A DNA stretch of 64,000 nt, taken from Synechococcus sp. HK05 (GTDB lineage Bacteria; Cyanobacteriota; Cyanobacteriia; PCC-6307; Cyanobiaceae). The stretch spans positions 124,001 to 188,000 of the forward strand of contig NZ_JAHRXJ010000004.1 of NCBI RefSeq assembly GCF_019104765.1, read 5' to 3'. The position numbers and the translations under genes are program-made. This document shows, in pieces, positions 9,251 through 19,488 of this stretch (the first letter of the stretch is position 1; each line of letters begins with the position of its first letter). Under the pieces are notes generated by a model that was not told the origin of the DNA, ran no database searches, and saw nothing but the letters and a program-made list of their open reading frames with translations.

Positions 9251-9478
9251 ATGGAGAACCGCTCGGCGCCGTTCGACACCTCCCAGCCTGGAATCCGCCA
9301 GCTGCAGAGCTGGATTCGCGACCGCACCAACCTGGCGGTGCAACTGCTCGATGGCACCAACCTCACAGGTGTGCCCCGCTGGGTGGATGCCGACTTCCTC
9401 GCCCTCGACCCCAGCAGCGGCGGGGAGCTGATGCTGGTGAATCGCCATGCCATCGCCCTGCTGCGCGCTCTGCTTTGA
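9251..9478 (+). CDS. hfq: cyanobacterial Hfq-like RNA chaperone homologue
   Basis: A 75-residue protein with the Sm fold order seen in cyanobacterial Hfq: an N-terminal FDTSQPGIRQLQ helix, the first Sm motif around LAVQLLDGTNLTGVPRWVD, and the second around LMLVNRHAIALLRALL. Cyanobacterial Hfq lacks many RNA-contacting residues of E. coli Hfq and in Synechocystis acts through the pilus ATPase PilB1 to affect motility; whether that holds here is unknown. ATG 9251 is preferred over ATG 9239 because a GGGGAG sequence lies 4 bases upstream of it. It is divergent from dapF and followed 48 bp later by leuS. Confidence 0.82.
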   Translation: MENRSAPFDTSQPGIRQLQSWIRDRTNLAVQLLDGTNLTGVPRWVDADFLALDPSSGGELMLVNRHAIALLRALL

Positions 9479-9526
9479 GGGCTGTGGGAGCATCGCCCCA
9501 TCGCCCCTTGTCACCCCAGCCCGTCC

Positions 9527-12172
9527 GTGAGCGAGAGCAGCCGCTACCAACCCCAGGCGATCGAAACCGGCTGGCAACGGGCCTGGCGAGAGAACGGCCT
9601 GCATGACACGCCAGAGCTGAAGCCCGGCGACGACGCCTTCTACGCCCTGTCGATGTTCCCCTATCCCTCGGGGAACTTGCACATGGGCCATGTGCGCAAC
9701 TACGTGATCACCGATGTGGTGGCGCGGGTGCAGCGGCTGCGCGGCAAAAAGGTGCTGCACCCGATGGGCTGGGATGCCTTTGGCCTGCCGGCGGAAAACG
9801 CGGCGATCGAGCGGGGCGTGGATCCCGGCGCCTGGACCGACCAGAACATCGCCTCGATGCGCGAGCAGCTCAACCAGCTGGGCCTCTCCATCGATTGGGA
9901 TCGCGAAGTAGCCACCTGCCACGCCGATTACTACCGCTGGACCCAGTGGCTGTTCCTTCAGTTCCTCGAGTCCGGGCTGGCGTATCAAAAAGACGCGACG
10001 GTCAACTGGGACCCCATTGATCAAACCGTGCTCGCCAATGAGCAGGTGGACAGCGAGGGCCGCTCCTGGCGCTCCGGCGCCCTGGTGGAGAAGCGCAAGC
10101 TGCGCCAGTGGTTCCTCAAGATCACCGATTACGCCCAGCAACTGCTCGACGACCTGAGCAAGCTCGAGGGCTGGCCGGAGCGGGTGCGCACGATGCAGGC
10201 CAACTGGATTGGCCGCAGCACCGGCGCCGAGCTGCAGTTCAGCGTGGTGGATGCCAAGGGCAACGACACGGACGAGCGGATCACCGTGTTCACCACCCGG
10301 CCCGACACGATCTTCGGCGCCTCCTATGTGGTGCTGGCACCGGAGCATCCGCTGGTGGCACAGCTCACTACGGCTGACCAGGAGATCGCCGTGGAGGCGT
10401 TCTGCGATCTGGTGTCGCGTCAAAGCGAACAGGAACGCACCGCCGAAGACAAGCCCAAGCGCGGCGTGCCGATTGGCGCCCAGGTACGCAACCCCGCCAA
10501 CGGCGAGTTGATTCCGATCTGGATCGCCGACTACGTGCTCGCCGAGTACGGCACCGGCGCTGTGATGGGTGTGCCCGCCCACGACCAGCGCGATTTTCTG
10601 TTCGCCCGCCAGTACGAACTGCCGGTGCAGCAGGTGATCATTCCCGAAGGCAGCGATGAGCACGCCTTCGAAGGCGGCGCCTGGACCGAAGCCGGTGTGC
10701 TGATCCACTCCGGCCGTTTCGATGGCCTGCCCAGCGGCGAAGCCAAGCAAGTGATCACTGCGGCCGCCGAAAGCGAGGGCTGGGGCCGCGAGAAGGTGCA
10801 ATTCCGCCTGCGCGACTGGCTGATCTCCCGCCAGCGCTACTGGGGTTGCCCGATCCCGGTGATCCACTGCGACAGCTGTGGCGTGGTGCCCGTCCCCGCC
10901 GATCAGCTGCCGGTGGAGCTGCCCCGCGATGTGGCCTTCAGCGGCAAAGGCGGTTCACCCCTGGCCCAACTGGAGAGCTGGGTGAACGTGAGCTGCCCCT
11001 GCTGCGGCAAACCCGCCAAGCGCGAAACCGACACCATGGACACGTTCATGTGCTCCAGCTGGTACTACCTGCGCTACAGCGACGCCAAAAACACCAACCT
11101 GCCCTTCAGCAAAGAGGCGGTGAACAGCTGGCTGCCCGTGGATCAGTACGTGGGCGGCATCGAGCACGCGATCTTGCACCTGCTCTACTCCCGCTTCTTC
11201 ACCAAGGTGCTGCGCGACCGGGGCCTGCTCAGCTTCGATGAACCGTTCCAGCGCCTGCTCACCCAGGGCATGGTGCAGGGCATCACCTACAAGAACCCCC
11301 ACACCGGCAAATACATCGCACCGGCCGATGTGGCCGATCCCACCGATCCCCGCGATCCAGCCAGTGGAGAAGTGCTGGAGACGTTCTACGAAAAGATGTC
11401 GAAGTCGAAGTACAACGGCGTGGATCCGGCCGTGGTGATCGACAAATACGGCGCCGATACCGCCCGGATGTTCATCCTGTTCAAAGCACCGCCGGAGAAG
11501 GATCTCGAGTGGGACGACGCCGATGTGGAAGGGCAGTTCCGCTTCCTGCAGCGGATCTGGCGCCTGGTGGATGGCGCCTCTGAGCGCGGCCTGAGCCTGG
11601 CGGCGGGCGCCGGTGGCCCCGAGCTGGTGGCCAAGGCCATCGCCGCCGGATCACTGAACCAGGCAGAACAAGAGCTCCGGCGAGCGGTGCACACCGCCAT
11701 CACCGAGATCAGCGACGACCTCGACGGCGATTACCAGTTCAACACCGCCGTTTCAGAGCTGATGAAGCTCAGCAACGCGATGGGCACCCACCTCGAGGGC
11801 AGCAGTGAGGTGATTGCCTGCGAGGCCCTGCGCAACTTGCTGATCCTGCTGGCCCCCTTTGCGCCCCACCTGGCCGAAGAGCTCTGGCTCAAGCTCGGCG
11901 GCCGCAACGCCGGCGATGCCCTGGGCAGCAGCAGCATCCACGCCCAGCGCTGGCCCTCAGCCGATGCCAGCGCCCTGGTGCGCGACACCGTGCCCCTGGT
12001 GATCCAGATCAAGGGCAAGGTGCGCGGCAACCTCGAGGTGCCCGCCGATGCCGACAAGGCCACCCTGGAGAAGCTGGCCCTCGAGAGCGACATCGCCGCC
12101 AAGTGGCTGGAAGGCAAAGCCCCCAGCCGCGTGATCGTGGTGCCCGGAAAGCTCGTGAACCTGGTGCCCTGA
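9527..12172 (+). CDS. leuS: leucyl-tRNA synthetase
   Basis: Class I aminoacyl-tRNA synthetase that charges tRNA-Leu. At 881 residues the length is normal for bacteria. The HIGH motif is HMGH at 52-55 ([14 protein letters not shown]) and the KMSKS motif is present ([13 protein letters not shown]). The CP1 editing domain is visible in between ([21 protein letters not shown], and [15 protein letters not shown]). A C-terminal domain ends [14 protein letters not shown]. The start is GTG at 9527. No T-box or leader peptide is apparent in the short upstream gap. Confidence 0.98.
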   Translation: MSESSRYQPQAIETGWQRAWRENGLHDTPELKPGDDAFYALSMFPYPSGNLHMGHVRNYVITDVVARVQRLRGKKVLHPMGWDAFGLPAENAAIERGVDPGAWTDQNIASMREQLNQLGLSIDWDREVATCHADYYRWTQWLFLQFLESGLAYQKDATVNWDPIDQTVLANEQVDSEGRSWRSGALVEKRKLRQWFLKITDYAQQLLDDLSKLEGWPERVRTMQANWIGRSTGAELQFSVVDAKGNDTDERITVFTTRPDTIFGASYVVLAPEHPLVAQLTTADQEIAVEAFCDLVSRQSEQERTAEDKPKRGVPIGAQVRNPANGELIPIWIADYVLAEYGTGAVMGVPAHDQRDFLFARQYELPVQQVIIPEGSDEHAFEGGAWTEAGVLIHSGRFDGLPSGEAKQVITAAAESEGWGREKVQFRLRDWLISRQRYWGCPIPVIHCDSCGVVPVPADQLPVELPRDVAFSGKGGSPLAQLESWVNVSCPCCGKPAKRETDTMDTFMCSSWYYLRYSDAKNTNLPFSKEAVNSWLPVDQYVGGIEHAILHLLYSRFFTKVLRDRGLLSFDEPFQRLLTQGMVQGITYKNPHTGKYIAPADVADPTDPRDPASGEVLETFYEKMSKSKYNGVDPAVVIDKYGADTARMFILFKAPPEKDLEWDDADVEGQFRFLQRIWRLVDGASERGLSLAAGAGGPELVAKAIAAGSLNQAEQELRRAVHTAITEISDDLDGDYQFNTAVSELMKLSNAMGTHLEGSSEVIACEALRNLLILLAPFAPHLAEELWLKLGGRNAGDALGSSSIHAQRWPSADASALVRDTVPLVIQIKGKVRGNLEVPADADKATLEKLALESDIAAKWLEGKAPSRVIVVPGKLVNLVP

Positions 12173-12181
12173 GGCCGGGCC

Positions 12182-13786
12182 TCAGTCGTGGGTGAACACC
12201 AGCGTTTCGGGCTGGCCCCAGTCGCCGCGCGCAGCGATGTGGCGGCGATTGGCGCAGAGGTGGCGCAGGATCCAGTAGAGCGGCTCGGGTGACGGCAGTT
12301 CCATCAGCTGCTGCAGCTCCGCCAGGGTGTGCTCGCGCTTGTGACCCATCGCCTGCTCCAGGCGGGCCTGCAGATCAAGCAGCGCCGCCGCCGCTTTCTT
12401 GCCAGCTTCCACGCCAGGCTGGTGGTAGGCGTTGATGTTCACCAGTTCGCCGTAGTAGCCCACGGCCCGCTCGAACAGCGCAATCAGAGCGCCAAGGCTG
12501 CGGGCATCGAGCTTCTGCATGGTGATGCTCAGGTTGAAGCGCCCCTCCTCGGTGAGGGCTGAGCGGGTGCCCTGCAGGAAACCATCCAGGAAATCACCGG
12601 GGTTTTCACCCTCCAGCGGGGGGATGTCGCCGGGATCTTCGAGCACCTCAATGAAGGTCACGAAGTAGTTATCCACGCCGTCGCGGAGCTGCTGCACGTA
12701 CGCGTGCTGGTCGGTGGAGCCCTTGTTGCCGTACACAGCGATGCCTTGATGCACCACGTTGCCCTGGCGATCGAGCTTCTTGCCGAGGCTCTCCATCACC
12801 AGCTGTTGCAGGTAGCGGCTGAAGACCTCCAGCCGGTCCCGGTAGGGAAGCACCACCATGTCGCGCTGGCCCCGACCACCCCCGGCATGGAACCAGGCCG
12901 CCGCCAGCAGCGCAGCGGGGTTGGTGTCGAGGCTGGTGGCGGCCCGGGTGACGGCATCCATCTCAGCGGCACCCGCCAGGAAGGCGCGGATGTCGGAGCC
13001 GATCAACACACCGGGAAGCAGGCCCACGGCACTGGTGATGCTGGTGCGCCCGCCCACCCAATCGAACATGTCGAAGCGGGCCAGCCAATCGCCCTGCTCG
13101 GCCTCCTGATCGAGGCGGCTGCCGAGCATGGTCACAGCAACCGCCTGACGAATCCAGGTGCCACCGGCCGCTTCAACGGCGCGGCGGGCCTGGAGCATGC
13201 CGATGTGGGGTTCAGGCGTGCCGCCCGACTTGCTCACCACAATCACCAGCGTGGTCTTCAGCCGCTCGCCCAGGGAGGCGAGGGTGCGGCGCATGCCGTC
13301 GGGATCGACGTTGTCGAAAAAGTGGAAGGGAAGGCCAGCGCCGGGATCCTGCAGCGCGCGAATCATTAGCAGGGGGCCCAGACCTGAACCGCCGATCCCG
13401 ATCCAGAGCACATCGGTGAAGCGATCCCCAGCAGCGGGCTGGATGGCACCGCTCAACACATCGCGGCCGAAGGACTCGATGCGATCGATCTCCTCCTGGA
13501 TGTGCTGACCGCTGGCGGGATCGGGAGCCAGCTGCGGATTGCGCAGCCAGTAGTGCCCCACCTGCCGCTGCTCGTCGGCGTTGGCGATCGCGCCGCCCTC
13601 GAGCGCATGCATGGCCTGGAAGGCCTCCTTGAAGCGGGGCCTGAGACTGCTGAGCACAGCCTCATCCAGGCCCATGCGGCTCACATCGAGCCAGAAGCCC
13701 AGGCTCGGGTTATGCCAAAGCTGACTGCAGAACCGCTGCCACTGGCTGTGGGCGTCAACGCCGGGGGCGGAAGCGGTGGGTGTCAT
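12182..13786 (-). CDS. pgi: glucose-6-phosphate isomerase
   Basis: Interconverts glucose-6-phosphate and fructose-6-phosphate in glycolysis, gluconeogenesis and the link between the Calvin cycle and glycogen. The 534-residue product has the sugar-phosphate-binding SKSGGTPEP loop, the family signature with GGRTSITSAVGLLPG, the DVLWIGIGGSGLGP strand-loop, and the C-terminal NINAYHQPGVEAGKKAA segment carrying the catalytic histidine and nearby lysine. It converges with leuS with 9 bp between stops. Glucose-6-phosphate also feeds ADP-glucose, the donor for the osmolyte locus later in this window, but no regulatory link is visible. Confidence 0.97.
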   Translation of the reverse strand: MTPTASAPGVDAHSQWQRFCSQLWHNPSLGFWLDVSRMGLDEAVLSSLRPRFKEAFQAMHALEGGAIANADEQRQVGHYWLRNPQLAPDPASGQHIQEEIDRIESFGRDVLSGAIQPAAGDRFTDVLWIGIGGSGLGPLLMIRALQDPGAGLPFHFFDNVDPDGMRRTLASLGERLKTTLVIVVSKSGGTPEPHIGMLQARRAVEAAGGTWIRQAVAVTMLGSRLDQEAEQGDWLARFDMFDWVGGRTSITSAVGLLPGVLIGSDIRAFLAGAAEMDAVTRAATSLDTNPAALLAAAWFHAGGGRGQRDMVVLPYRDRLEVFSRYLQQLVMESLGKKLDRQGNVVHQGIAVYGNKGSTDQHAYVQQLRDGVDNYFVTFIEVLEDPGDIPPLEGENPGDFLDGFLQGTRSALTEEGRFNLSITMQKLDARSLGALIALFERAVGYYGELVNINAYHQPGVEAGKKAAAALLDLQARLEQAMGHKREHTLAELQQLMELPSPEPLYWILRHLCANRRHIAARGDWGQPETLVFTHD

Positions 13787-13953
13787 CGAGCCGGTGCAAG
13801 CAGGCGCCCTTGGAACCTATCGGTGAAATCCCCACGGGCAAACCCTTTTGCGGCCTGAAGTCCAGGAAAACTCGAGACTGAAACGCGACTGTGTGGACAA
13901 GCACACAACCGAACTACGACCGACCCGGCGAATCTGGACAGGCTTCGTAAGCT

Positions 13954-14778
13954 TTGGTTAACACGCACACAGTTCTGGGCAAGCCCCTTCGCTACCGCAG
14001 CACCCGCACCGCGCTGTGCGCTGGGGCGCTTGGCTTGGCCATGCTCAGCTTGGGCAGCATCAACAGCAGCGCCTGGTTGCGCAGCGGCCCGAGCCCCATC
14101 CGCGAGCGATCGAGCCTCGCTGAGCAGCCCGAAGCCGACCCCACCACCTTCACCGCTGAAGAACTGAAAGAACTGCAGCGTCGCTTTGGCGTGCACGGCC
14201 CGCAGCCCAAGCTGGCCCAACTGTTCACCCGCGGCGTCGATCAGCTCACACCCCTGCGCAGCCACACCGTCACGCGTCTGGAGTCGCTGCGGCCGGTGGT
14301 GTGGCGCGAAAGCAACCGCACGGGCATCAACCCAATGCTGCTGGCGGCGATCCTGTTCGACGAAATGCAGCACGCCAAACCAGGGGAAGACCTTCCTCTG
14401 GCGGCCCACTCAGGCCTGTTCAGCACCCATGGTCCTGCCCAGTTAGGCCTCAGCGAAATGGTGAAGCAGGGCTTGCTGCGCGAAGACGCCACCCCTGCCG
14501 AAGTGGCGGAAGCCCGCAACCAACTGCTCGATCCCGAGCGGAATGTGGAACTGCTCGCTGGCAAGATGGGACGCTTGCTCACGCTGTTGGACCAACCAGC
14601 GGCCGCCACCTTCGATGTGAGTCAGCACCGCAGCCGGGCGAAAACGGTGGCCACGCTGGCTTACCTGCACAACGGCAAGCTCGATTACCCGGCCCGGATC
14701 CTGCGCTACATGCAGGACCCTGAGCTGCATGGACTGATCTTCGGAGAACGACGCAAGCCAGCTCCTTCTCTGATCTGA
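13954..14778 (+). CDS. lysozyme-fold (lytic-transglycosylase-like) secreted protein
   Basis: A 274-residue protein with an N-terminal signal anchor (about residues 20-42, TALCAGALGLAMLSLG). The central part resembles bacterial lysozyme-like domains: a helix with VVWRESNRTGINPMLLAAIL, an acidic pair FDE at the expected catalytic position, a GPAQLGLSEM motif like the G-x-x-Q-x-x motif of lytic transglycosylases, and a late LAYLHNGKLDYPARIL helix. It probably acts on peptidoglycan in the periplasm. The start is taken as TTG 13954 because no ATG or GTG precedes the signal segment in frame; this is uncertain. It converges with a peptidoglycan amidase gene, which supports a wall role. Confidence 0.6.
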   Translation: MVNTHTVLGKPLRYRSTRTALCAGALGLAMLSLGSINSSAWLRSGPSPIRERSSLAEQPEADPTTFTAEELKELQRRFGVHGPQPKLAQLFTRGVDQLTPLRSHTVTRLESLRPVVWRESNRTGINPMLLAAILFDEMQHAKPGEDLPLAAHSGLFSTHGPAQLGLSEMVKQGLLREDATPAEVAEARNQLLDPERNVELLAGKMGRLLTLLDQPAAATFDVSQHRSRAKTVATLAYLHNGKLDYPARILRYMQDPELHGLIFGERRKPAPSLI

Positions 14779-14804
14779 GGCTGAGGCGCGTCACCTGAGG
14801 CTGT

Positions 14805-15647
14805 TCAACAGAGGGCGCCGATCGCTGCCAGACGCTGCTGCAGGGCCGACCAATCGAAGCTGCGGGGGTCGGCCCGCTCGGCGCCAAGGTCGACATGGCG
14901 GTGCGTGGTGATGTGGTCGAACGGGATGCGGTAGCGCCGCATCCAATCCGCCAGCACCACGGCCAGTGCGTCGTATTGACGGCTGGAATAACCGCTGTGG
15001 CCCGCATCAGCGTCCTCGCCATCCAGCGGGGTTTCCAGGCTGAGATGCAGCGCGAAGTTGTTCACTGAACCGGCCATCGCGGGATTGGTGACATCCCAAC
15101 GGCCCTTGAACGCGGAGTAGCCGGCTCCAAACGCCCGTTTGGCCGGGTCGAGGGTTTGCACCACCTGCCCGTCCTCACCGATCAGCACGTGGTAGCTGAC
15201 CTGGTCGTGGTCATGGGGATGGTGCGTGGTGAAGGTGTTGATGGCTGATCCGATGCCGTACACGGTTTCGTGCAACACCACCAGCGATGGGGTGGTGTCC
15301 ACCGTGTTGCCGTAGGCATCCACGCCGGTGCGTTCGCCGTAGTTGCTTGGATCAATGCTGATGCGGCGGGTGGCACCAGGCAGGCTGCGCTGCAAGGTCA
15401 GCAGGCGTTCGCGTAAGGCGCGGTCTGGGCTGGAACACTGGCGGGCCAACGGGCTGATCCAGGCCGCCTGCTGCGGAGGTGCAGGTGTCTTCGCACGCTG
15501 AACAGCCTCAGGCAGCGGCACCAGCACCGGCTCACGGACCAGATGCAGAGCGGCAGCGGCCAGAGCCAGAAGAGCGGTGGCTCCTGCCACCGCTGCTGGC
15601 CATCCCATCGGCCGGGCTGGCTTGAGTCCAGGGAAGGGGCGCACCAC
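14805..15647 (-). CDS. N-acetylmuramoyl-L-alanine amidase (Amidase_2 family)
   Basis: Zinc amidase that cuts the bond between MurNAc and L-Ala of peptidoglycan. Of 280 residues, about 15-37 form a membrane anchor or signal peptide. The catalytic domain shows the first zinc histidine in LVVLHETVYG, a SYHVLIGEDGQVVQTL strand pair, and a second histidine-bearing segment THRHVDLGAERADPRSFDW typical of the T7-lysozyme/AmpD-like fold. The GTG start directly abuts the stop of the upstream M61 gene, so the two are co-transcribed. The protein probably works in the periplasm on wall turnover. Confidence 0.85.
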   Translation of the reverse strand: MVRPFPGLKPARPMGWPAAVAGATALLALAAAALHLVREPVLVPLPEAVQRAKTPAPPQQAAWISPLARQCSSPDRALRERLLTLQRSLPGATRRISIDPSNYGERTGVDAYGNTVDTTPSLVVLHETVYGIGSAINTFTTHHPHDHDQVSYHVLIGEDGQVVQTLDPAKRAFGAGYSAFKGRWDVTNPAMAGSVNNFALHLSLETPLDGEDADAGHSGYSSRQYDALAVVLADWMRRYRIPFDHITTHRHVDLGAERADPRSFDWSALQQRLAAIGALC

Positions 15648-17387
15648 TTAGGCCACCGCCGCAGGATCAGCGCAGGGCTGCTGCTGCAGCCAACGGCGCT
15701 GGGCCTCCTGTTGATCGGCGCTTGGATCAAGCACCTGCTTGAGCACGTAACGCTCCACCTGTGGGGCGAGCGGGCAGAGGCAGAGGCTGCGGAGCTGGGA
15801 TCGCCGCGTAATCAGCAGGGTCTGGCTGCGTTCGCTGGTGAGCGCCTGCGTCCAATCCTCTGGTGTCTTGAGACGCTGCTGATCGAGGGCCACCAACTCA
15901 TCACCCACCATCACGCCGGCCTGCTCCGCCGGCCCACCGCGCACCACGCGGGCAGCGGTGAGGCCACCGCTCTCCTGACGCGTCGTCAGCCCCACCCACG
16001 GCACGCTGGCCATCTCTGCCTCCAGATGCAAGCCCACACTCGATAGGTAGCCATCGAGATCCGGATCGTCGAGGTCCTGCAGCCATCTCGGGAGCTGGGT
16101 GGCCAGATCCGGTGCACCGGCGGCAAAGGCTGTGATGAGGTCTGCTTCGCTGTAGCCACGCCCCCAACGGCCATGGCTGCGCCAGAGCTGGCGCAACACC
16201 AGCAGCAACGAACCACCACAGCGGCGCAGGTGCAGATCGAGGCACAGGGCGATCACCGCCCCTTTGAGGTAGTAGCTGACCTGGGAATCAGCCGAATAGG
16301 CATCGGCCTTGTAGAGCTTCACCCAAGCCTCCTGGCTGCTCTCACGCAGGCTTTGCACAAAGCGGCCTGGAGTGAGGCGGTAGCGGCTGAGATCGTCGCC
16401 GAGGTCGGTGAGCAGCTCATCGGGCTGGGTGAGACCAGCGCTGAGGGGAAGGAATTGGTCGAGGTAGCTGGTCACCCCCTCGGCAAACCACAGGCTGGGC
16501 ACCACAGGCGGCCGTTGGTAATCGATCGGCGTGAGCTCAGCGGGCCGCAGTCGCCGCACATTCCATTGGTGCAGATACTCATGGGCCACCAACTGCAAGA
16601 AGCGGCGGTAGCCATTGGGCTTCTCCAGATTGCGGCGTCCGTAGATGAGCACTGTGCTCTCGTCGTGCTCGAGCCCGCCATAGCCCTCATCCACCAGATG
16701 GAGGATCACGAGATAGTCGTGCGAGGGCGGCTGCTCCACCCCCATCAGGCGGCAACAGGCTTCGCACACCCTCCGTAGATCCTCGAGCAGCTCCGGGTGA
16801 CGCTCCAGCAGCCAGGCCTCCTCGCCCGCTGCTCCGGCCCAGCACACGAGCCGATGGGGCACCCCATGCACGACAAAGGAGAGGGGCCGGTGCGGCCCAG
16901 CCTCCAGCGGGCTATCGAGCAGCTGATCGAAGCTGCGGGCTTGCCAACTGCCTTGGGCGATGGGGAGGGGAACAAAGGCCTCCCATCCCTCCGGCAGGGT
17001 GCAGCTGAGGGCATAGGAACTCCAGCGCTCGCCTTCCAGCTCGAGCACCACAGCGGCCAGGGCCAGGAAGCCGTGTTCGTGATCCAGGTGGCACGTGCGC
17101 ACGGTGAGGTCCGTGGCCAGCACCCGGTAGCGCAGGCTGAGGGGGCCAGCCGAGGGGTCACAGTTCAGCAGCCATGCGGCGGGTTCAAGGCGCTGAAGGG
17201 GCAGGGGCTGGCCGCCCTGCTCGGCGTCCAACCCCTCCAGAAGCCGCACGTAGTCGCGGATCAGATACGACCCCGGGGTCCAGCCCGGCAGCGCCAGCCG
17301 CATCCGCGCCAGGCGGGGCTGCACCTGGATGTGCACCGAAACCAGATGCCGCTGGGGTTCGCTCAGATCGAGATGGACCTGAACCAC
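15648..17387 (-). CDS. M61 family metallopeptidase with C-terminal PDZ domain
   Basis: A 579-residue zinc peptidase of the M61 (glycyl aminopeptidase) family. The N-terminal beta domain (about 1-170) contains the family's WTPGSYLIRDY element. The catalytic domain has HExxH at 269-273 (HEYLH) and the third zinc ligand E303 in WFAEGVTSYLD; GGLEHDES at about 238 is also a family landmark. A PDZ domain at about 465-545 (GGPAEQAGVMVGDELVALD) likely selects substrate termini. No signal peptide is visible, so it is probably cytoplasmic. It sits directly upstream of the amidase and 8 bp downstream of the Ycf35-like gene; GTG is the start. Confidence 0.92.
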   Translation of the reverse strand: MVQVHLDLSEPQRHLVSVHIQVQPRLARMRLALPGWTPGSYLIRDYVRLLEGLDAEQGGQPLPLQRLEPAAWLLNCDPSAGPLSLRYRVLATDLTVRTCHLDHEHGFLALAAVVLELEGERWSSYALSCTLPEGWEAFVPLPIAQGSWQARSFDQLLDSPLEAGPHRPLSFVVHGVPHRLVCWAGAAGEEAWLLERHPELLEDLRRVCEACCRLMGVEQPPSHDYLVILHLVDEGYGGLEHDESTVLIYGRRNLEKPNGYRRFLQLVAHEYLHQWNVRRLRPAELTPIDYQRPPVVPSLWFAEGVTSYLDQFLPLSAGLTQPDELLTDLGDDLSRYRLTPGRFVQSLRESSQEAWVKLYKADAYSADSQVSYYLKGAVIALCLDLHLRRCGGSLLLVLRQLWRSHGRWGRGYSEADLITAFAAGAPDLATQLPRWLQDLDDPDLDGYLSSVGLHLEAEMASVPWVGLTTRQESGGLTAARVVRGGPAEQAGVMVGDELVALDQQRLKTPEDWTQALTSERSQTLLITRRSQLRSLCLCPLAPQVERYVLKQVLDPSADQQEAQRRWLQQQPCADPAAVA

Positions 17388-17395
17388 GGTGTCTG

Positions 17396-17752
17396 TCAGC
17401 GGCTCAGACCATGGGCGAGATCAGCCGTGGCGTAGGGCAGATCGCTGGCCAGGCTGCGCAGCGCCTGGCGGGCTGCGTAACGGCGGGTAATGGCACCGAT
17501 CAAATGCTGCAGGGAGCGGGAGCGGCCGAGCTGCTGCAGATCACCCACCAGCGCCAGCTGGCCGGAGGCATCCTGCCGCCAACCGAGCCAGATTCCCTCC
17601 GGCAACTGCACGCGCAACGCAACAGCTTCCCGTTGATTGGCGAAGCCCCGAAGCTCACCGCCGCGAATCACCGTGAGATCCAGATCCTCAAGCGCCTGGC
17701 GCAACACATCCTCATCACGAAGGACGGTTGGCAGGATGGAGAGATGGGACAT
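17396..17752 (-). CDS. ycf35: DUF1257 / Ycf35-like protein
   Basis: This 118-residue protein begins MSHLSILPTVLRDEDVLRQA, the pattern of Ycf35/DUF1257, which is encoded in cyanobacteria and some algal plastids. It continues with a variant of the domain core (GGELRGFANQREAVALRVQL, GWRQDASGQLALVGDL) and ends in a helical part. The function is unknown to me. It overlaps the 5' end of the divergent purN gene by 9 bp if purN starts at 17744, which would make transcription of the two genes mutually dependent. It leads the M61-amidase operon. Confidence 0.8.
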   Translation of the reverse strand: MSHLSILPTVLRDEDVLRQALEDLDLTVIRGGELRGFANQREAVALRVQLPEGIWLGWRQDASGQLALVGDLQQLGRSRSLQHLIGAITRRYAARQALRSLASDLPYATADLAHGLSR

Positions 17753-18421
17753 GGCCCGACACCCGATCGTCTGAACCCTAGCGAGCCCAACGGGTCTATC
17801 CAGTGGCCGTTGCCACCGGATCACCAGCCTGATCCTGCGCGCCCCCTGCGCCTTGGGGTGATGGCCTCGGGCTCGGGGAGCAACTTTGAGGCGCTGGTGC
17901 AGGCCTGCCAAACCGGACGGCTGGCGGCAACCGTGTGTCAGTTGGTGGTGAACAATCCCGGCTGCGGCGCGGAACAGCGCGCCGCGCGACTTGGCGTTCC
18001 CTGCACCCTCCACGATCACCGCCTGTTCCCGAATCGCGACGCCCTCGATCAGGCCCTGATCGCCAGCTTCCAAGCTGCTGCCGTGGATCTGGTGGTGATG
18101 GCTGGCTGGATGCGGATCGTGACCCAGGCCCTGATCGATGCCTACCCCCAGCGCCTGGTGAATATCCACCCCTCACTGCTGCCGAGCTTCCGCGGCGCGA
18201 AGGCGATCGAACAAGCCTTGGCCGCAGGGGTGCAACTCAGCGGCTGCACGGCCCATCTGGTGAGTCTGGAGGTGGATACCGGGCCGATCCTTGTGCAGGC
18301 AGCGGTGCCGGTGCTCAGCACCGATTCGCCAGCGAGCCTGGCCGCACGCATCCATGCCCAGGAGCACCAGATCCTGCCCCTCGCGGTGCAACTGGCCGCC
18401 GAACGCCTCGGGCTGCCCTAG
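17744..18421 (+). CDS. purN: phosphoribosylglycinamide formyltransferase
   Basis: PurN formylates GAR with 10-formyl-THF in purine synthesis. The core starts at RLGVMASGSGSNFEALV (phosphate-binding loop). Catalytic landmarks are present: NIHPSLLPSF with the active-site histidine, GAKAIEQAL, and GCTAHLVSLEVDTGPIL with the conserved histidine and aspartate. With ATG 17744 the product is 225 residues, carrying about 38 extra N-terminal residues rich in Pro; the true start may be further in. The stop overlaps the convergent argC stop by 4 bp. Confidence 0.92.
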   Translation: MGHGPTPDRLNPSEPNGSIQWPLPPDHQPDPARPLRLGVMASGSGSNFEALVQACQTGRLAATVCQLVVNNPGCGAEQRAARLGVPCTLHDHRLFPNRDALDQALIASFQAAAVDLVVMAGWMRIVTQALIDAYPQRLVNIHPSLLPSFRGAKAIEQALAAGVQLSGCTAHLVSLEVDTGPILVQAAVPVLSTDSPASLAARIHAQEHQILPLAVQLAAERLGLP

Positions 18422-19482
18422 GGATAGAAGGGCAGCAGGGGCAGGCCTGTTTCGGCCGGCAGCCCCGCCATCAAATTCAGGCACTGAACCCCTTGCCCAG
18501 CCTGGCCCTTCACCATGTTGTCGATGGCACTCATCACAATCACCTGCCCGGTTCGGCCATCCACCTGAACCGACAGCAGGGCACGGTTGGTCTGACGCAC
18601 CCACTTGGTGGAGGGATAGGTACCCACGGGGAGCACCTGCACGCAGGGTGCATGGCGGTAGGCCGCCTGCAGCAGGGTGGTGAGGTCCTCAGCGGTAAGT
18701 CCGGGATCGCGCAGCCGGCCGTACACCGTGGCCAACAAGCCGCGCACCATCGGGATCAGGTGCGGCGTGAACTGCAATGCGATCTCATGGCCTGAGGCAC
18801 GGCTGCAGAGCTGTTCAATCTCACTGGTGTGGCGATGGCCCACCACGCCGTAGGGGGCCACGCCTTCAGACGCTTCCGCCAGCAGCAGGTGTTCCTTGGC
18901 CGCACGGCCGCCGCCGCTGGTGCCCGTCTTGGCATCGATCACGATGCCGCTGGTTTCAATCAGGCCCTGCTTGAGCAGCGGTGTGAGCGCAAGCAGGCTG
19001 GCGGTGGGGAAGCAGCCGGGCGCCGCCACCAGCCGAGCTGCAGCGATGCGCTCGGATTCCCACTCCACCAGGCCATACACAGCCTCCCGGCAGAGCTCAA
19101 CGTCGTTGCGCGGGAAGCTACGGGCTTCAGAGGCGTACACCTCCTTCCAGGTCTCGAGCGCGCTGTAGCGATAGTCGGCGGAGAGATCCACCACCTTCAC
19201 GCCCCGCTCCAGCAGGGGCGGCACCAGGGTGGAGGCCAGGCCATTAGGCAGGCTCAACACCGCGAAATCAGCAGCAGCGGCGATGGCTTCCGGATCGGGG
19301 CTTTGCACCACCGGGTCACCGGGCAGCGGCAGGAAGGGGGTGAGCTCGCTCCAGCGTTTGCCGCTGCTGCGCTCACCGCCCAGGAAGCTCACCTCCAGCT
19401 CCGGATGGCCCTGAAGCAGGCGCAGGGTCTGCAAGCCGCCATACCCGGAGGCGCCGATCACCGCAACGCGCTTGCTGGCCAT
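18418..19482 (-). CDS. argC: N-acetyl-gamma-glutamyl-phosphate reductase
   Basis: ArgC reduces N-acetylglutamyl phosphate with NADPH in arginine synthesis. The 354-residue sequence opens with the Rossmann loop [16 protein letters not shown], has the catalytic cysteine in [16 protein letters not shown], and the substrate-binding [14 protein letters not shown] and [15 protein letters not shown] segments. It is divergent from ribBA with only 6 bp between start codons. There is no other arg gene nearby, as is usual in cyanobacteria. Confidence 0.97.
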   Translation of the reverse strand: MASKRVAVIGASGYGGLQTLRLLQGHPELEVSFLGGERSSGKRWSELTPFLPLPGDPVVQSPDPEAIAAAADFAVLSLPNGLASTLVPPLLERGVKVVDLSADYRYSALETWKEVYASEARSFPRNDVELCREAVYGLVEWESERIAAARLVAAPGCFPTASLLALTPLLKQGLIETSGIVIDAKTGTSGGGRAAKEHLLLAEASEGVAPYGVVGHRHTSEIEQLCSRASGHEIALQFTPHLIPMVRGLLATVYGRLRDPGLTAEDLTTLLQAAYRHAPCVQVLPVGTYPSTKWVRQTNRALLSVQVDGRTGQVIVMSAIDNMVKGQAGQGVQCLNLMAGLPAETGLPLLPFYP

Positions 19483-19488
19483 GCCGGG

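Noticed and set aside
9146-10867. Long minus-strand frame covering the 5' part of leuS and hfq
   Set aside because: Antisense shadow of leuS; no protein-family signal, and hfq and leuS are secure.
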